Under the pieces are notes generated by a model that saw only the letters and a list, made by a program, of their open reading frames with translations, was not told the origin of the DNA and did no database searches. A DNA stretch of 64,000 nucleotides from Lottiidibacillus patelloidae (lineage in GTDB: Bacteria > Bacillota > Bacilli > Bacillales > SA5d-4): assembly GCF_002262935.1 (NCBI RefSeq), contig NZ_NPIA01000004.1, forward strand, positions 1 through 64,000. Direction: 5' to 3'. The position numbers were made by a program, and so were the translations under genes. Positions 28,401 through 36,439 of the stretch are shown here, in pieces; the stretch's first letter is position 1; each line of letters opens with the position of its first letter.

Positions 28401-28646
28401 AAAAGAGACTGGGAAAGAACTAAAAAATAGTTCATTCAAAAGACGAATATAAATTTTGTGAATAATAATAGCTATTCCTGAGCGTTGTCAAAATTCGGAG
28501 ACTCCTACGGGAATAGCACGTGTCCGAAGACCCCGAAAGAAAGTGTCCTTTGCTTTCTTCGGAGGCTGAGGCCGTGCCCGTGGAAAGCGAGGAATTTTGA
28601 CGTAGCATTTTTATATAGTAAAAAAACTATTGTCCCAGTCTCTTTT
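28401..28646. repeat. Bacillaceae-type intergenic repeat in a long inverted frame
   Basis: A 246-base element bounded by a perfect 14-base inverted repeat (AAAAGAGACTGGGA at 28401-28414, TCCCAGTCTCTTTT at 28633-28646). Inside is a GC-richer core from about 28494 to 28600: GGAGACTCCTACGGGAATAG, then CACGTGTCCGAAGACCCCG, later GGAGGCTGAGGCCGTGCCCG and GGAAAGCGAGG. This wording is familiar from repeats scattered in Bacillaceae intergenic regions. It lies between convergent genes, so the outer arms may end both transcripts. No convincing gene lies within it. Confidence 0.82.
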
Positions 28647-29226
28647 AGTCTATCGTTGCCCACATTTCTTCTGGATTTAATTCGTAAATGTTATTCTCCC
28701 GGTACATAAAGTGATTGATAATAAACTCTCTCCGAATTGTTGCATAGTCGGAATGAAATCTTTTAATGTAGTCATTAATTTCTTTCTCAGGGTACTTTTT
28801 CCCTCGTTCTAATCCTTTTATGATGTGCTTTAGAACGATAATTTTTTTCTTGCGTTGTGCAGGTAGATGTTTTAATGTACCGTCAGCTTCTAAGAAATTA
28901 TTCAAAATTGTTGCCTGTGTTTTCATTGAACCGTCCTCCTCCTTTTCGTTATTTGCTTGGGTAAGCATATTAGCAAGGGCATCGGAATAAGAGCGAACTT
29001 TATCTTCATCAATATAGTAGTAGATAGTGTTTTTATCTCTACGTTGAAAAACGATGCCAGTGTCTCTTAATTTCGTCATATGGTGCGTAATAGTAGGTGC
29101 TTTTAATCCAAGCTTTCCCGCAATCGCTTGCCCGTGGAGAGGCCCAGTCGCAAGTAACGAAAGGATGCGAATTCGAGTTGGGTCTCCGAGTGTTTTATGA
29201 AAATTGACTAATCTGTTTAATTGCAA
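28645..29226 (-). CDS. ArsR-family regulator with DUF2087 domain
   Basis: A 193-residue transcription factor. The N-terminal winged helix is ArsR-like (FHKTLGDPTRIRILSLL at 9-25, HGQAIAGKLGLKAPTITHHM, then wing VFQRRDKNTIYYYID). The C-terminal 90 residues form a DUF2087 domain (DGTLKHLPAQRKKKIIVLKH and YPEKEINDYIKRFHSD). DUF2087 regulators usually repress; the ligand is unknown. It starts at TTG with a GAGG 10 bases upstream. A cluster of ATCTA/TAGAT palindromes directly before the gene suggests autoregulation. Confidence 0.88.
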   Translation of the reverse strand: MQLNRLVNFHKTLGDPTRIRILSLLATGPLHGQAIAGKLGLKAPTITHHMTKLRDTGIVFQRRDKNTIYYYIDEDKVRSYSDALANMLTQANNEKEEDGSMKTQATILNNFLEADGTLKHLPAQRKKKIIVLKHIIKGLERGKKYPEKEINDYIKRFHSDYATIRREFIINHFMYRENNIYELNPEEMWATID

Positions 29227-29242
29227 ATTAATACGACCTCAC

Positions 29243-29281
29243 ATCTAGTTAGATTAATATCTAATTAGATTGTAATCTAAT
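29243..29281. promoter_or_regulatory. operator array upstream of the ArsR-DUF2087 gene
   Basis: Three adjacent inverted repeats share one core: ATCTAGTTAGAT (29243-29254), the perfect palindrome ATCTAATTAGAT (29259-29270) and ATTAGATTGTAATCTAAT (29264-29281). They lie 17-55 bases upstream of the repressor start, where its promoter should be. Confidence 0.65.
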
Positions 29282-29361
29282 TTGCATAGGTAGTCAACAA
29301 TTGGTTTTACATAATTTGGCTACTAAATCGATAATTGCCAAGGCATACAGGAGTTGTTGAA

Positions 29362-29655
29362 ATGAAAAACGTTTGTGAATTATGTGAAAGAGAAAATATT
29401 GAAACGACTGTGCACCATTTAATTCCGAGGGAAGAAGGCGGCAATTACGGGCCAACTGCGAATCTTTGTGCTGCTTGTCATAAACAAATTCATGCCCTTT
29501 TTACAAATAAGGAATTAGCGAGTTACCTACATACAATTCAAGATTTAAAAAACAATGAGAAAATGAGAAAGTTTTTAAAATGGATAAAAAAACAACCGTC
29601 TACAGCAAGTGTGAAAATAAAAAAATCAAATGAAAGAAAGAAGAAAAGGAAATAA
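29362..29655 (+). CDS. HNH-type small protein
   Basis: A 97-residue protein with a compact HNH nuclease-like core: paired Cys5 and Cys8, His18-His19 in VHHLIPRE, Asn34 in TANLC, Cys36 and Cys39 plus His40 and His44. The four cysteines would bind a structural zinc and the histidines and Asn the catalytic metal. The C-terminal 30 residues are a lysine-rich helix (KIKKSNERKKKRK) likely to contact nucleic acid. Whether it cuts DNA is unknown. CAGGAG precedes the ATG at 29362; an upstream TTG is less likely. Confidence 0.8.
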   Translation: MKNVCELCERENIETTVHHLIPREEGGNYGPTANLCAACHKQIHALFTNKELASYLHTIQDLKNNEKMRKFLKWIKKQPSTASVKIKKSNERKKKRK

Positions 29656-29701
29656 AATAGAATAGTGAGCTAGAGCTAGGGCCCATATTGGAGGAAAGAA
29701 G

Positions 29702-30133
29702 ATGCAGGACGAAAAAATTATCGAGTTAACAACAGAACGGCAATGGATAGCGGCTTTTCCGGTGATGAACCAGTTACGTACAGAATTATCGGAAGAGCAT
29801 TATTTATCACTACTTCATGAAATGAGAAAAGAAGGTTATCAGCTTTTTGCGCTATTTGCAGGAGAAACGATTGTCTCGCTAGCAGGTGTTAGTTTGCGCT
29901 ATAATTTTTACAATAAAAAACACGTTTTTGTTTATGATTTGATAACCGATGCGGACCAAAGATCTCATGGTTATGGAGAAAAGTTGTTACAATATATCCA
30001 CCAATGGGGGAAGGAAAATGGTGCCGAGCTAGTTGCTTTAGAATCAGGGCTGCAAAGAAAAGGTGCCCATCGATTTTATAAGGAAAAGCTAGATTATGAG
30101 ATAACTAGCTACTCATTTAGAAAAAAATTATAA
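29702..30133 (+). CDS. GNAT family N-acetyltransferase
   Basis: A 143-residue GNAT protein. The acetyl-CoA segment is visible as DQRSHGYGEKLLQYI (about 87-101) after the strand VFVYDLITD, and the later HRFYKEKLDYE is motif B. The substrate is unknown. GGAGGAAAGAAG precedes the ATG. It is unrelated in detail to the GNAT genes at the left end. Confidence 0.88.
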   Translation: MQDEKIIELTTERQWIAAFPVMNQLRTELSEEHYLSLLHEMRKEGYQLFALFAGETIVSLAGVSLRYNFYNKKHVFVYDLITDADQRSHGYGEKLLQYIHQWGKENGAELVALESGLQRKGAHRFYKEKLDYEITSYSFRKKL

Positions 30134-30174
30134 GTAGAAAAACCGCTAGCAAAAACAAATATGGTAAAAATAAC

Positions 30175-30207
30175 CAAAAGACTTGAAGATTCAAGTCTTT
30201 TTTTTAT
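30175..30207 (+). terminator. terminator of the GNAT gene
   Basis: AAAGACTTGA pairs with TCAAGTCTTT around loop AGAT, followed by a run of T. Confidence 0.88.
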
Positions 30208-30262
30208 GTCCACTTAATACAATGATTAATGGAATTTATATGTAAAGGGGAGTGACAACTAC

Positions 30263-30853
30263 ATGAAAGTAATAAGCTGGTATATCACTTTCTGTCTTGC
30301 AATCTCCATTAGTGCAGGGTGTACCTATGACACACTAGATGAAGCAATAGAAAAAGGAATACCGTATGAAGCTAGAGAAATTATTCATAAAGAAATTATT
30401 GATGAAGTTGCCATTGTTTTATATACGACAGAGCCGAAAACAAAGAGATGGGCAAAAGTAAACAAACGAATGTTAGCCGTTGCTTTTTTTGAAAAGGACG
30501 GAAATGAATGGCGAAATGTCGGGCCAAACAGATGGGACTACTATGAAGATGAGGCAATGAATGCTTATCTGCAACGTTTTCATGCATATGATAGGCATGG
30601 AAATAGAAAACTTGATCTTGACGTCGTTTATGGAGAAGTAAATAGTGAGCAAATCAGTGTTGTAGATGCATCTGCGGATGAACAAGAAGACTTTAATAAA
30701 CTACCAATCATAGAAACGGAAACGGGACGATATTTTTTTTATGTCGGAAAGAAAAAAGTCGTAAGAGCTATTGCTAAAAATGGCACGATATTAAGTGAAC
30801 GAATACTTGGAGCAACGGAAAATGAATCCTTAAATCCGGCAATTCCTAAATAG
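30263..30853 (+). CDS. hypothetical lipoprotein
   Basis: A 196-residue putative lipoprotein: signal peptide with lipobox Ile-Ser-Ala-Gly-Cys (Cys20), then a soluble domain with strands EVAIVLYTTEP and RMLAVAFFEK and later RYFFYVGKKKVVRAI. The domain is not recognised. AAGGGGAGTGACAAC precedes the ATG. It is likely anchored on the outer face of the membrane. Confidence 0.75.
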   Translation: MKVISWYITFCLAISISAGCTYDTLDEAIEKGIPYEAREIIHKEIIDEVAIVLYTTEPKTKRWAKVNKRMLAVAFFEKDGNEWRNVGPNRWDYYEDEAMNAYLQRFHAYDRHGNRKLDLDVVYGEVNSEQISVVDASADEQEDFNKLPIIETETGRYFFYVGKKKVVRAIAKNGTILSERILGATENESLNPAIPK

Positions 30854-30926
30854 CGTACTTGGAGAAAAATGTCATTATTTTATCGTTTCATTTAGGATTG
30901 CCACTTCCTATTTCTTCTAGCAAGTT

Positions 30927-31460
30927 ATGTTAAAATTAGGTAATAGAATGCTAGGTAATATTATTGGAGGTGCTATATTGACGCTTATCTTATTTTTAGT
31001 TTTTTATGTAGTTGTATTGCCCATCTCCACTTTAATCCATGAAATAGGACATGCTCTCGGAATACTATTAACTACGAAGGAAAGGGCAGTCATATATTTA
31101 GGGCCGAGCGATGCGAAAAATACAGAAAACTTTCATTTAGGTAGAATGCACTTTCATATTAAATGGTCGATTTTTGGCTCTTGTAAATATAAAGAGATAA
31201 CAAAAAAATTAACAGCATTCCAACAAATAGTTGTAGCAATTGGAGGCCCATTCATGTCACTATGTTTGGTTCTATTATTTACTTCATTAGCTAAGGTTCC
31301 GACAAATGAAGTAATCGCGCAATATCTTCAAGCAATTGCATTTGCAAACCTCTTCATTTTTATTTCTACTGCAATACCAATAAAATATCCAAAATGGATG
31401 TCTCATTATGGAGGCATGCCTTCGGACGGTTATCGTGTAGTATTGGCGCTTAGAAAATAA
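30927..31460 (+). CDS. M50-like membrane metalloprotease family protein
   Basis: A 177-residue membrane protein with about four hydrophobic segments. The first long helix leads into the zinc motif HEIGH (His38, Glu39, His42), as in site-2-type proteases, and a later GGPFMSLCLV segment resembles the region after the M50 active site. The third ligand is not certain; the Asp in PSDGYRV near the end is a candidate. The gene could start at 30927 (no clear binding site) or at the ATG at 30948 (AGGT 6 bases before). The substrate is unknown. Confidence 0.72.
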   Translation: MLKLGNRMLGNIIGGAILTLILFLVFYVVVLPISTLIHEIGHALGILLTTKERAVIYLGPSDAKNTENFHLGRMHFHIKWSIFGSCKYKEITKKLTAFQQIVVAIGGPFMSLCLVLLFTSLAKVPTNEVIAQYLQAIAFANLFIFISTAIPIKYPKWMSHYGGMPSDGYRVVLALRK

Positions 31461-31484
31461 AAGAATAGTGAGTGTGAACATTAG

Positions 31485-31964
31485 ATGAACGTGATTTCAA
31501 ATAAACAACTATCACAAACAACATTGGAAAACTTTTTTACAACACATTGGGGAAGCCCAGAGATGGTGATTTCGAGTGGTACCTATGACTGCTCTAAATT
31601 AGAGGGCTTTGCTAAGTTAAATAACGAAAATGAAATCATTGGCTTAATAACGTTTATTATTAAGAAAAATAGTTGTGAAATTATTTCGTTAGATAGTTTA
31701 GAAGAAGGAAAAGGTATCGGTACCTCCTTACTAAAACAAGTAGAACAATTTGCTAGAGGGAGAAAATGTTACGTTATAAAACTTGTAACGACAAATGATA
31801 ACTTACATGCCCTGAAGTTTTACCAAAAAAGAGGATACCAATTAGTAACAATCCATAAGAATGCCGTTGTAAAGGCTAGGGAAATCAAGCCACAAATTCC
31901 GCTAATAGGAAATGATGGTATTCCGATAAGAGATGAAATTGAACTAGAGAAAAAATTAGATTGA
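31485..31964 (+). CDS. GNAT family N-acetyltransferase
   Basis: A 159-residue GNAT protein. Acetyl-CoA loop EEGKGIGTSLLKQVE (about 76-90), followed by strand YVIKLVTTND and motif B ALKFYQKRGYQL. The C-terminal tail ends in charged residues (IRDEIELEKKLD). It starts a closely spaced group of four genes to 33805. Confidence 0.87.
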   Translation: MNVISNKQLSQTTLENFFTTHWGSPEMVISSGTYDCSKLEGFAKLNNENEIIGLITFIIKKNSCEIISLDSLEEGKGIGTSLLKQVEQFARGRKCYVIKLVTTNDNLHALKFYQKRGYQLVTIHKNAVVKAREIKPQIPLIGNDGIPIRDEIELEKKLD

Positions 31965-31981
31965 TGACAGGAGATGAGTAA

Positions 31982-32854
31982 ATGAAAACAGCACTAGTAT
32001 TTGGAGGCACTCGTTTTTTCGGAGTGAATTTAGTAAACGCATTAATAAAACAAGGAGTAAAAGTAACAATAGCAACTAGAGGTGAAACACCAGACGATTT
32101 CGGTGATAAGGTCGAACGTCTAATGGTCGATCGCTTTAATGACAAGTCAGTAAATGAAGCAGTTGAAGGTAGGAATTGGGATGTCGTCTTTGATCAACTC
32201 TGTTTTTCTTCCGAAGATGCCAAAATTACAGTGGCTGCTTTAACGGGAAAAATTAAACGATATATTTTTACTTCAACAATGTCCGTGTATCCTTTTAAAG
32301 CTGGTATGAAGGAAGAGGACTTTAATCCATATACATATGAGTTGAAAATGGTTCGCAGAGAAGATGTCGATTACCAAGAAGGCAAGCGTCAAGCAGAAGC
32401 GTACTTTTTCCAGAAAGCATCATTTCCGGTTGTGGCTGTTCGCATTCCGATTGTAATGGGAGAAGAAGATTACACGAAGCGCTTACTACATTATGTAACT
32501 AGTATTAAAGAGGGGAAAGAAGTTTATCTCCCTAATCCAGAAGCGAAAATGTGCTTTATTCACCAAAAAGAAGCGGGAGATTTCCTCGCTTGGACAGCAA
32601 CTCAAGATTTCACAGGCCCTATTAATGCTTGTGCAACTGGAGAAATCACGATGCAAAAGCTAATGGAGGAAATCGCTAAACAAACAGGAAAAGAAGTAAA
32701 AATAGTAACTGATCAAGAAATGGAATCTCCATATGGACTTAAGACATCATGGTCAATTACGAATGAAAAGGCGCAAAAGCTAGGTTATCCTTTCACTAAA
32801 TTAAATGATTGGCTTCCACAATTACTGTTAAATCTTCAACAAAAGGAGAGTTAA
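31982..32854 (+). CDS. NAD-dependent epimerase/dehydratase family protein
   Basis: A 290-residue extended short-chain dehydrogenase. The N-terminal Rossmann glycine motif reads LVFGGTRFFG (about 5-14). It has FTSTMSVYP as the Ser/Thr segment. The catalytic Tyr-Lys pair is not obvious; VDYQEGKRQAE is the nearest Tyr-x3-Lys at about 130-140. The reaction and substrate are unknown. AGGAGATGAG precedes the ATG. Confidence 0.85.
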   Translation: MKTALVFGGTRFFGVNLVNALIKQGVKVTIATRGETPDDFGDKVERLMVDRFNDKSVNEAVEGRNWDVVFDQLCFSSEDAKITVAALTGKIKRYIFTSTMSVYPFKAGMKEEDFNPYTYELKMVRREDVDYQEGKRQAEAYFFQKASFPVVAVRIPIVMGEEDYTKRLLHYVTSIKEGKEVYLPNPEAKMCFIHQKEAGDFLAWTATQDFTGPINACATGEITMQKLMEEIAKQTGKEVKIVTDQEMESPYGLKTSWSITNEKAQKLGYPFTKLNDWLPQLLLNLQQKES

Positions 32855-32855
32855 A

Positions 32856-33209
32856 ATGAAAAGTCCGATATTGAACGAAGTAGGAGCGATTTTTATACCA
32901 GTTAAAAATATTGAAAAGGCACGAGACTGGTACTGTGAGATGTTAGGTTTACCAGTAGAAGGAGAAGTACAGTTTGGTCATATATATGTTTTGCCAATGG
33001 AAGGGCCAAATATTGTTTTAGATAGTAAAATTTATTCAGAAGAAAAAGTTTTCCAAGTTCCAATGTTTCATTTTAATACGGAAGACATTGAAGCAGCATA
33101 TACGTACATGAAGGAAAAGGGTGTCGAGCTAACATCGGCAATTGAACATCAGCACTATTTCACCTATAAAGACCCTGATGGAAATCATCTCATGGTTTGT
33201 AAGTGTTAG
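32856..33209 (+). CDS. VOC (glyoxalase) family protein
   Basis: A 117-residue glyoxalase-fold protein with VGAIFIPVKNIEKARDWYCE at the start and HYFTYKDPDGNHLMVC at the end. It begins one base after the preceding stop; AAAAGGAGAG lies inside the end of the dehydrogenase gene, so the two are translationally linked. The substrate is unknown. It is the third VOC gene in the window. Confidence 0.87.
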   Translation: MKSPILNEVGAIFIPVKNIEKARDWYCEMLGLPVEGEVQFGHIYVLPMEGPNIVLDSKIYSEEKVFQVPMFHFNTEDIEAAYTYMKEKGVELTSAIEHQHYFTYKDPDGNHLMVCKC

Positions 33210-33217
33210 GTTGATAG

Positions 33218-33805
33218 ATGAGTATCAATCAATTACCAAACTTTAAGATTAAGAAAGAAGGGCCAATTTCTTATCAATTTTTAAAGTTAAAAATAACGAG
33301 CTTCCATGAGGCAATGAACTTTGTACAAAAGCTCCCGTATGGTCGAAATAAAGTTCGTTCTAACTACATGTTAGTTTTAGAAGAGATGCAAGGGACTTGC
33401 AGTACAAAGCATGCGCTTCTTAAAGCACTATGTATCGAACAAGGCTATGAAGAAATAAAATTAATGACTGGTATTTATGAAATGAATGGAGAGAACACAC
33501 CAGGTGTTGGCGATGTTCTCAAGGAAGCTGGATTATCAGTCATTCCAGAGGCGCATTGTTACTTGCTATATAAGGGAAATAGATATGATATTACTAGAAA
33601 TGTAGTAAGTGAACCTATTGAACCATTTTTAGTTGAAATGGAAATTCAACCTGAGCAAATTGGTGAATATAAGGTAACCGTTCATAAGGACTATATGCAT
33701 AAGTGGATAAAGAAAAATCACATCGGATTAAGCTTTCGTGAGTTATGGACGATTAGAGAGAATTGTATAAAAGCATTATCAAATAACGAAAGCCAAAGAG
33801 ATTAA
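33218..33805 (+). CDS. transglutaminase-like superfamily protein
   Basis: A 195-residue protein with a Cys-His-Asp triad arrangement of the transglutaminase fold: Cys61 in GTCSTKHALLKAL, His113 in EAHCYLLYKGN and Asp124 in YDITRN. The N-terminal segment and final helix are not assigned. It may be a cysteine peptidase-like enzyme or a non-catalytic relative. It starts 8 bases after the VOC gene, and the 3' end forms the left arm of its terminator. Confidence 0.72.
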   Translation: MSINQLPNFKIKKEGPISYQFLKLKITSFHEAMNFVQKLPYGRNKVRSNYMLVLEEMQGTCSTKHALLKALCIEQGYEEIKLMTGIYEMNGENTPGVGDVLKEAGLSVIPEAHCYLLYKGNRYDITRNVVSEPIEPFLVEMEIQPEQIGEYKVTVHKDYMHKWIKKNHIGLSFRELWTIRENCIKALSNNESQRD

Positions 33806-33832
33806 TTTAAATCTCAATGGCTTTCGTTTTCC
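33786..33832 (+). terminator. terminator overlapping the end of the transglutaminase-like gene
   Basis: CGAAAGCCA (33787-33795) pairs with TGGCTTTCG (33818-33826), with an inner AGATT/AATCT pair, followed by TTTTCC. Confidence 0.82.
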
Positions 33833-33843
33833 ATTTCAAATAT

Positions 33844-33984
33844 CTATTTTTTCTTATGGTAATTCTCTTCTTGATCACAGTAGTAATGGAATGCCTCTTT
33901 TAGAAACTCCGATAAACCCTCTTTGTGCTTATCGATATTTTTCGTGAAGCGAGGGTCATTTACAAATAATATAAAAAGCGATCT
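33844..33984 (-). pseudogene. TipAS-like C-terminal gene remnant
   Basis: On the minus strand an open stretch without start codon reads VNDPRFTKNIDKHKEGLSEF, then LKEAFHYYCDQEEN and a stop at 33844-33846. This matches the end of the TipAS antibiotic-recognition domain of MerR/TipA-type regulators. The DNA-binding part and most of TipAS are missing, so it is a decayed fragment. Identification rests on about 40 residues. Confidence 0.6.
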
Positions 33985-34003
33985 TCTTTATGAAGTATCG
34001 CTT
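33972..34003 (-). terminator. terminator on the minus strand
   Basis: On the minus strand AAGCGAT-CTTC pairs with GAAG-ATCGCTT (one bulge), followed by TTTTATA. It would end a transcript coming from the remnant at 34018-34120. Confidence 0.6.
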
Positions 34004-34017
34004 ATTTTCACAATTAT

Positions 34018-34120
34018 TTATTCTTCCTTTGCTTCCTCATCAGCTGTTACGCCATTTAATTTTTCAGAAATGTCTTTTAAAGTGCAATGATTTGCTACAT
34101 TCCCTTTATGAGTGACAACT
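34018..34120 (-). pseudogene. unidentified gene fragment
   Basis: A minus-strand open stretch without a start codon reads LVVTHKGNVANHCTLKDISE, then KLNGVTADEEAKEE and a stop at 34018-34020, right before a terminator. It looks like the 3' end of a lost gene. The family is not recognised. The rest of 33806-34419 shows only an inverted repeat AGAGTAGCTT/AAGCTACTCT (34241-34262) and the region before the next gene. Confidence 0.35.
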
Positions 34121-34419
34121 AGCTAAACTTATTCATTAATATGGTGAATGCTCCTCCAAGTTTTGATTATACGGAAAGTATGTTTCAGAAAGATATTCGT
34201 AAAATTTTCATAAAAATACAAGCTCATATAGTACGAGTTCAGAGTAGCTTTTAAGCTACTCTCTTCTATTAATACCGTTGTTTGTAAATAGTAGTATGTC
34301 TTTGTAACCTTGAATTTTTAAGTACTGATTTATTGTGGAATTCATAGATTAATAAAGTGGACTTAATAGTTAGAAGTTCTGCTATTATAACTATCCAATT
34401 TAGGTAAGGGAGGTAGGAA

Positions 34420-36402
34420 ATGTTGGTTTTCCGTTTTTCAATTTTTAAGAAAATCATCTTGAAAGTATTTATTGTTTTGTTATTATTAACCGGACAAAGC
34501 GCCATCGCGCATGCTAAAACTGCTGATGGAATAGTAGAAAAAACAGAAAGCATTATTTTTAAAACCCAAAACCAAAAGGTGTGGGAAAATGACTTGCATG
34601 AAGCGATTCCACTTGTTTATGAGTCTTTTTATGAAGAAGGCTTCATAGAAGATGATGCAGAAAATTTCACAGGTTATTATTATGGTAAAATCGGGGGAGG
34701 GGCTAGCGGGGAGTTTGGTGTTACGGCACACCTCAACTTTGATGCTGGAAAAGTTGATATTACGTATCCAATTGACGTTAAGTTAACGATTCCTGAAGAA
34801 GCCAAGTACAAACCTGGTGAAACGTTTACCATTGACTCTTCATGGGAAATAGCAGATGGTTGGGCAATGACAGCAACAGGCCCAAAAGGATCCGCTTACA
34901 TTGACATGAACTTTGCCTTAAAAGCATGGGCATATTATAAAGTGAGAGATCCAGTTTTCTTTCCGGATTATAAAGAAGGTGCCCTTTTTCCTACGATTGA
35001 TATAGCAGATCGGTTTGATATAACGCCGACGGTTACTGATGAAACGAACGAAAACTTTTCCCTCGACAAACCGGAACTTGATATAGAAAGTACGATTAAA
35101 TTTCCTAATATGGAGTTAAATTCATCCAATGTCCGAGTGGAAGATAAAAAATTAGTGGCCTCAACTTCGGATTCTTTTTTCGAGTTCTTTATAGAATTTG
35201 ATAAAAAGATTATACGGACACCAGATGAAGTAGACGAATTTCTTGAGGACCTTTTAGATTTCTTGGATGTTGATATTGATTACACCATCTTTAATGCCAT
35301 TTTAGATAATGAAGCGAAAGTAGATCAAAATGTTGTATTTGACCCTAGAATTATGATTACTTTACCATTTTCTGTCCCAGTAAACTATACAGAATTAAAT
35401 GCTGATGGTTCAATTGTAAAGAATGAGACATCTCAATTTGTTCGTTTTCAACTAGGGAATTCCGTTGAAATTGAAATTCCTGATGTAAATTTGGAAAACT
35501 TTTCTGTTTATCCGACCTATAACCTTTCAAACCATTTTTCCAATAGCACGATAATGAGTGTGAATAACGATATTACTTTTGAGGCACTTTCTCTTGATAT
35601 GGATATGCCAGTAATTCCGACTTTATATTTACCACCAGTGGTGTACGGAGATTTTAATGCCACTTTGTCTACTTCTGTATATGACAATACATGGTCTTTA
35701 AATGGATTTAATACACAAACTGGTAACCTTTTAGAGTTTGGTTTGATTGATAAAACCCCACCAGTAATCCGTTATCTTAATAATCAGCGGACCTATATGG
35801 TCGATGAACATATAGATATTAAGTGTGATGTGACGGATAATCTTTCCGGGGTAGAAAGTCATACGTGTGAAGATATTAACGCCGATGCTTATACGTTTGC
35901 GTTAGGGGAGCACACTTTTTCTTCTGAAGCTATTGATGAGGCAGGAAATACTGCTTCAAATGATACATCGTTTACTGTGGATGTAGATATTCCGAGCCTA
36001 ATTAATTTAACGAAACGATTTGTAGAGGAAAAAGGGGTACAAAACGAACTTGTTAAAAAATTAGAAAATGCAACACATGCGTTTGAGAGAGAGAAGGATA
36101 GACAAGGATTTATTTTGTTAACTGCTTTTCACAAACAGCTGTATGCTCTAAATGATAAATGGATCTCAGATGAACACCGAATTATTTTGAGGAATTATAC
36201 TTTCATCAGTTTCAGAGAGCTTTTGCTGGAAAGGGGCAAGAGTCTCCAAAGATGGGTAGCCATACACGCAGGAGCAACGGAAGAAGAGGCTGAGGAAAAG
36301 GTACGTACAATATGGGAGAATCGTGATGAGCGTTACTCAGAAATTAGTACAGAAGAAAGTTATAAACAGCGCAAAATTAAAATGTCCTATATCGGTGAGT
36401 AA
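34420..36402 (+). CDS. large secreted protein with Ig-like domain
   Basis: A 660-residue exported protein. The signal peptide is about 1-32 (Ala-His-Ala before Lys). Residues 35-430 are beta-rich and not recognised (PIDVKLTIPEEAKYKPGETF, LPFSVPVNYTELN). An Ig-like module at about 445-525 starts KTPPVI and contains IKCDVTDNLSGVESHTCE with two cysteines that may form a disulfide, then EAGNTASN. The C-terminal 120 residues are helical and charged. No sortase motif or cell-wall repeats were seen. GGGAGG precedes the ATG. It might be a wall-associated or sugar-binding protein, but this is inference. Confidence 0.78.
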   Translation: MLVFRFSIFKKIILKVFIVLLLLTGQSAIAHAKTADGIVEKTESIIFKTQNQKVWENDLHEAIPLVYESFYEEGFIEDDAENFTGYYYGKIGGGASGEFGVTAHLNFDAGKVDITYPIDVKLTIPEEAKYKPGETFTIDSSWEIADGWAMTATGPKGSAYIDMNFALKAWAYYKVRDPVFFPDYKEGALFPTIDIADRFDITPTVTDETNENFSLDKPELDIESTIKFPNMELNSSNVRVEDKKLVASTSDSFFEFFIEFDKKIIRTPDEVDEFLEDLLDFLDVDIDYTIFNAILDNEAKVDQNVVFDPRIMITLPFSVPVNYTELNADGSIVKNETSQFVRFQLGNSVEIEIPDVNLENFSVYPTYNLSNHFSNSTIMSVNNDITFEALSLDMDMPVIPTLYLPPVVYGDFNATLSTSVYDNTWSLNGFNTQTGNLLEFGLIDKTPPVIRYLNNQRTYMVDEHIDIKCDVTDNLSGVESHTCEDINADAYTFALGEHTFSSEAIDEAGNTASNDTSFTVDVDIPSLINLTKRFVEEKGVQNELVKKLENATHAFEREKDRQGFILLTAFHKQLYALNDKWISDEHRIILRNYTFISFRELLLERGKSLQRWVAIHAGATEEEAEEKVRTIWENRDERYSEISTEESYKQRKIKMSYIGE

Positions 36403-36432
36403 AAAATGCTCGGAAGTTTTCCGAGCATTTTG
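36403..36432. terminator. bidirectional terminator
   Basis: AAAATGCTCGGAA pairs with TTCCGAGCATTTT (36405-36431), between convergent genes, with A-rich and T-rich sides. Confidence 0.9.
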
Positions 36433-36439
36433 CTGTTTA

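Noticed and set aside
28485-28709. Plus-strand frame of 74 codons within the repeat at 28.4-28.6 kb
   Set aside because: It lies in a known-type intergenic repeat and runs into the ArsR gene on the opposite strand; no binding site.
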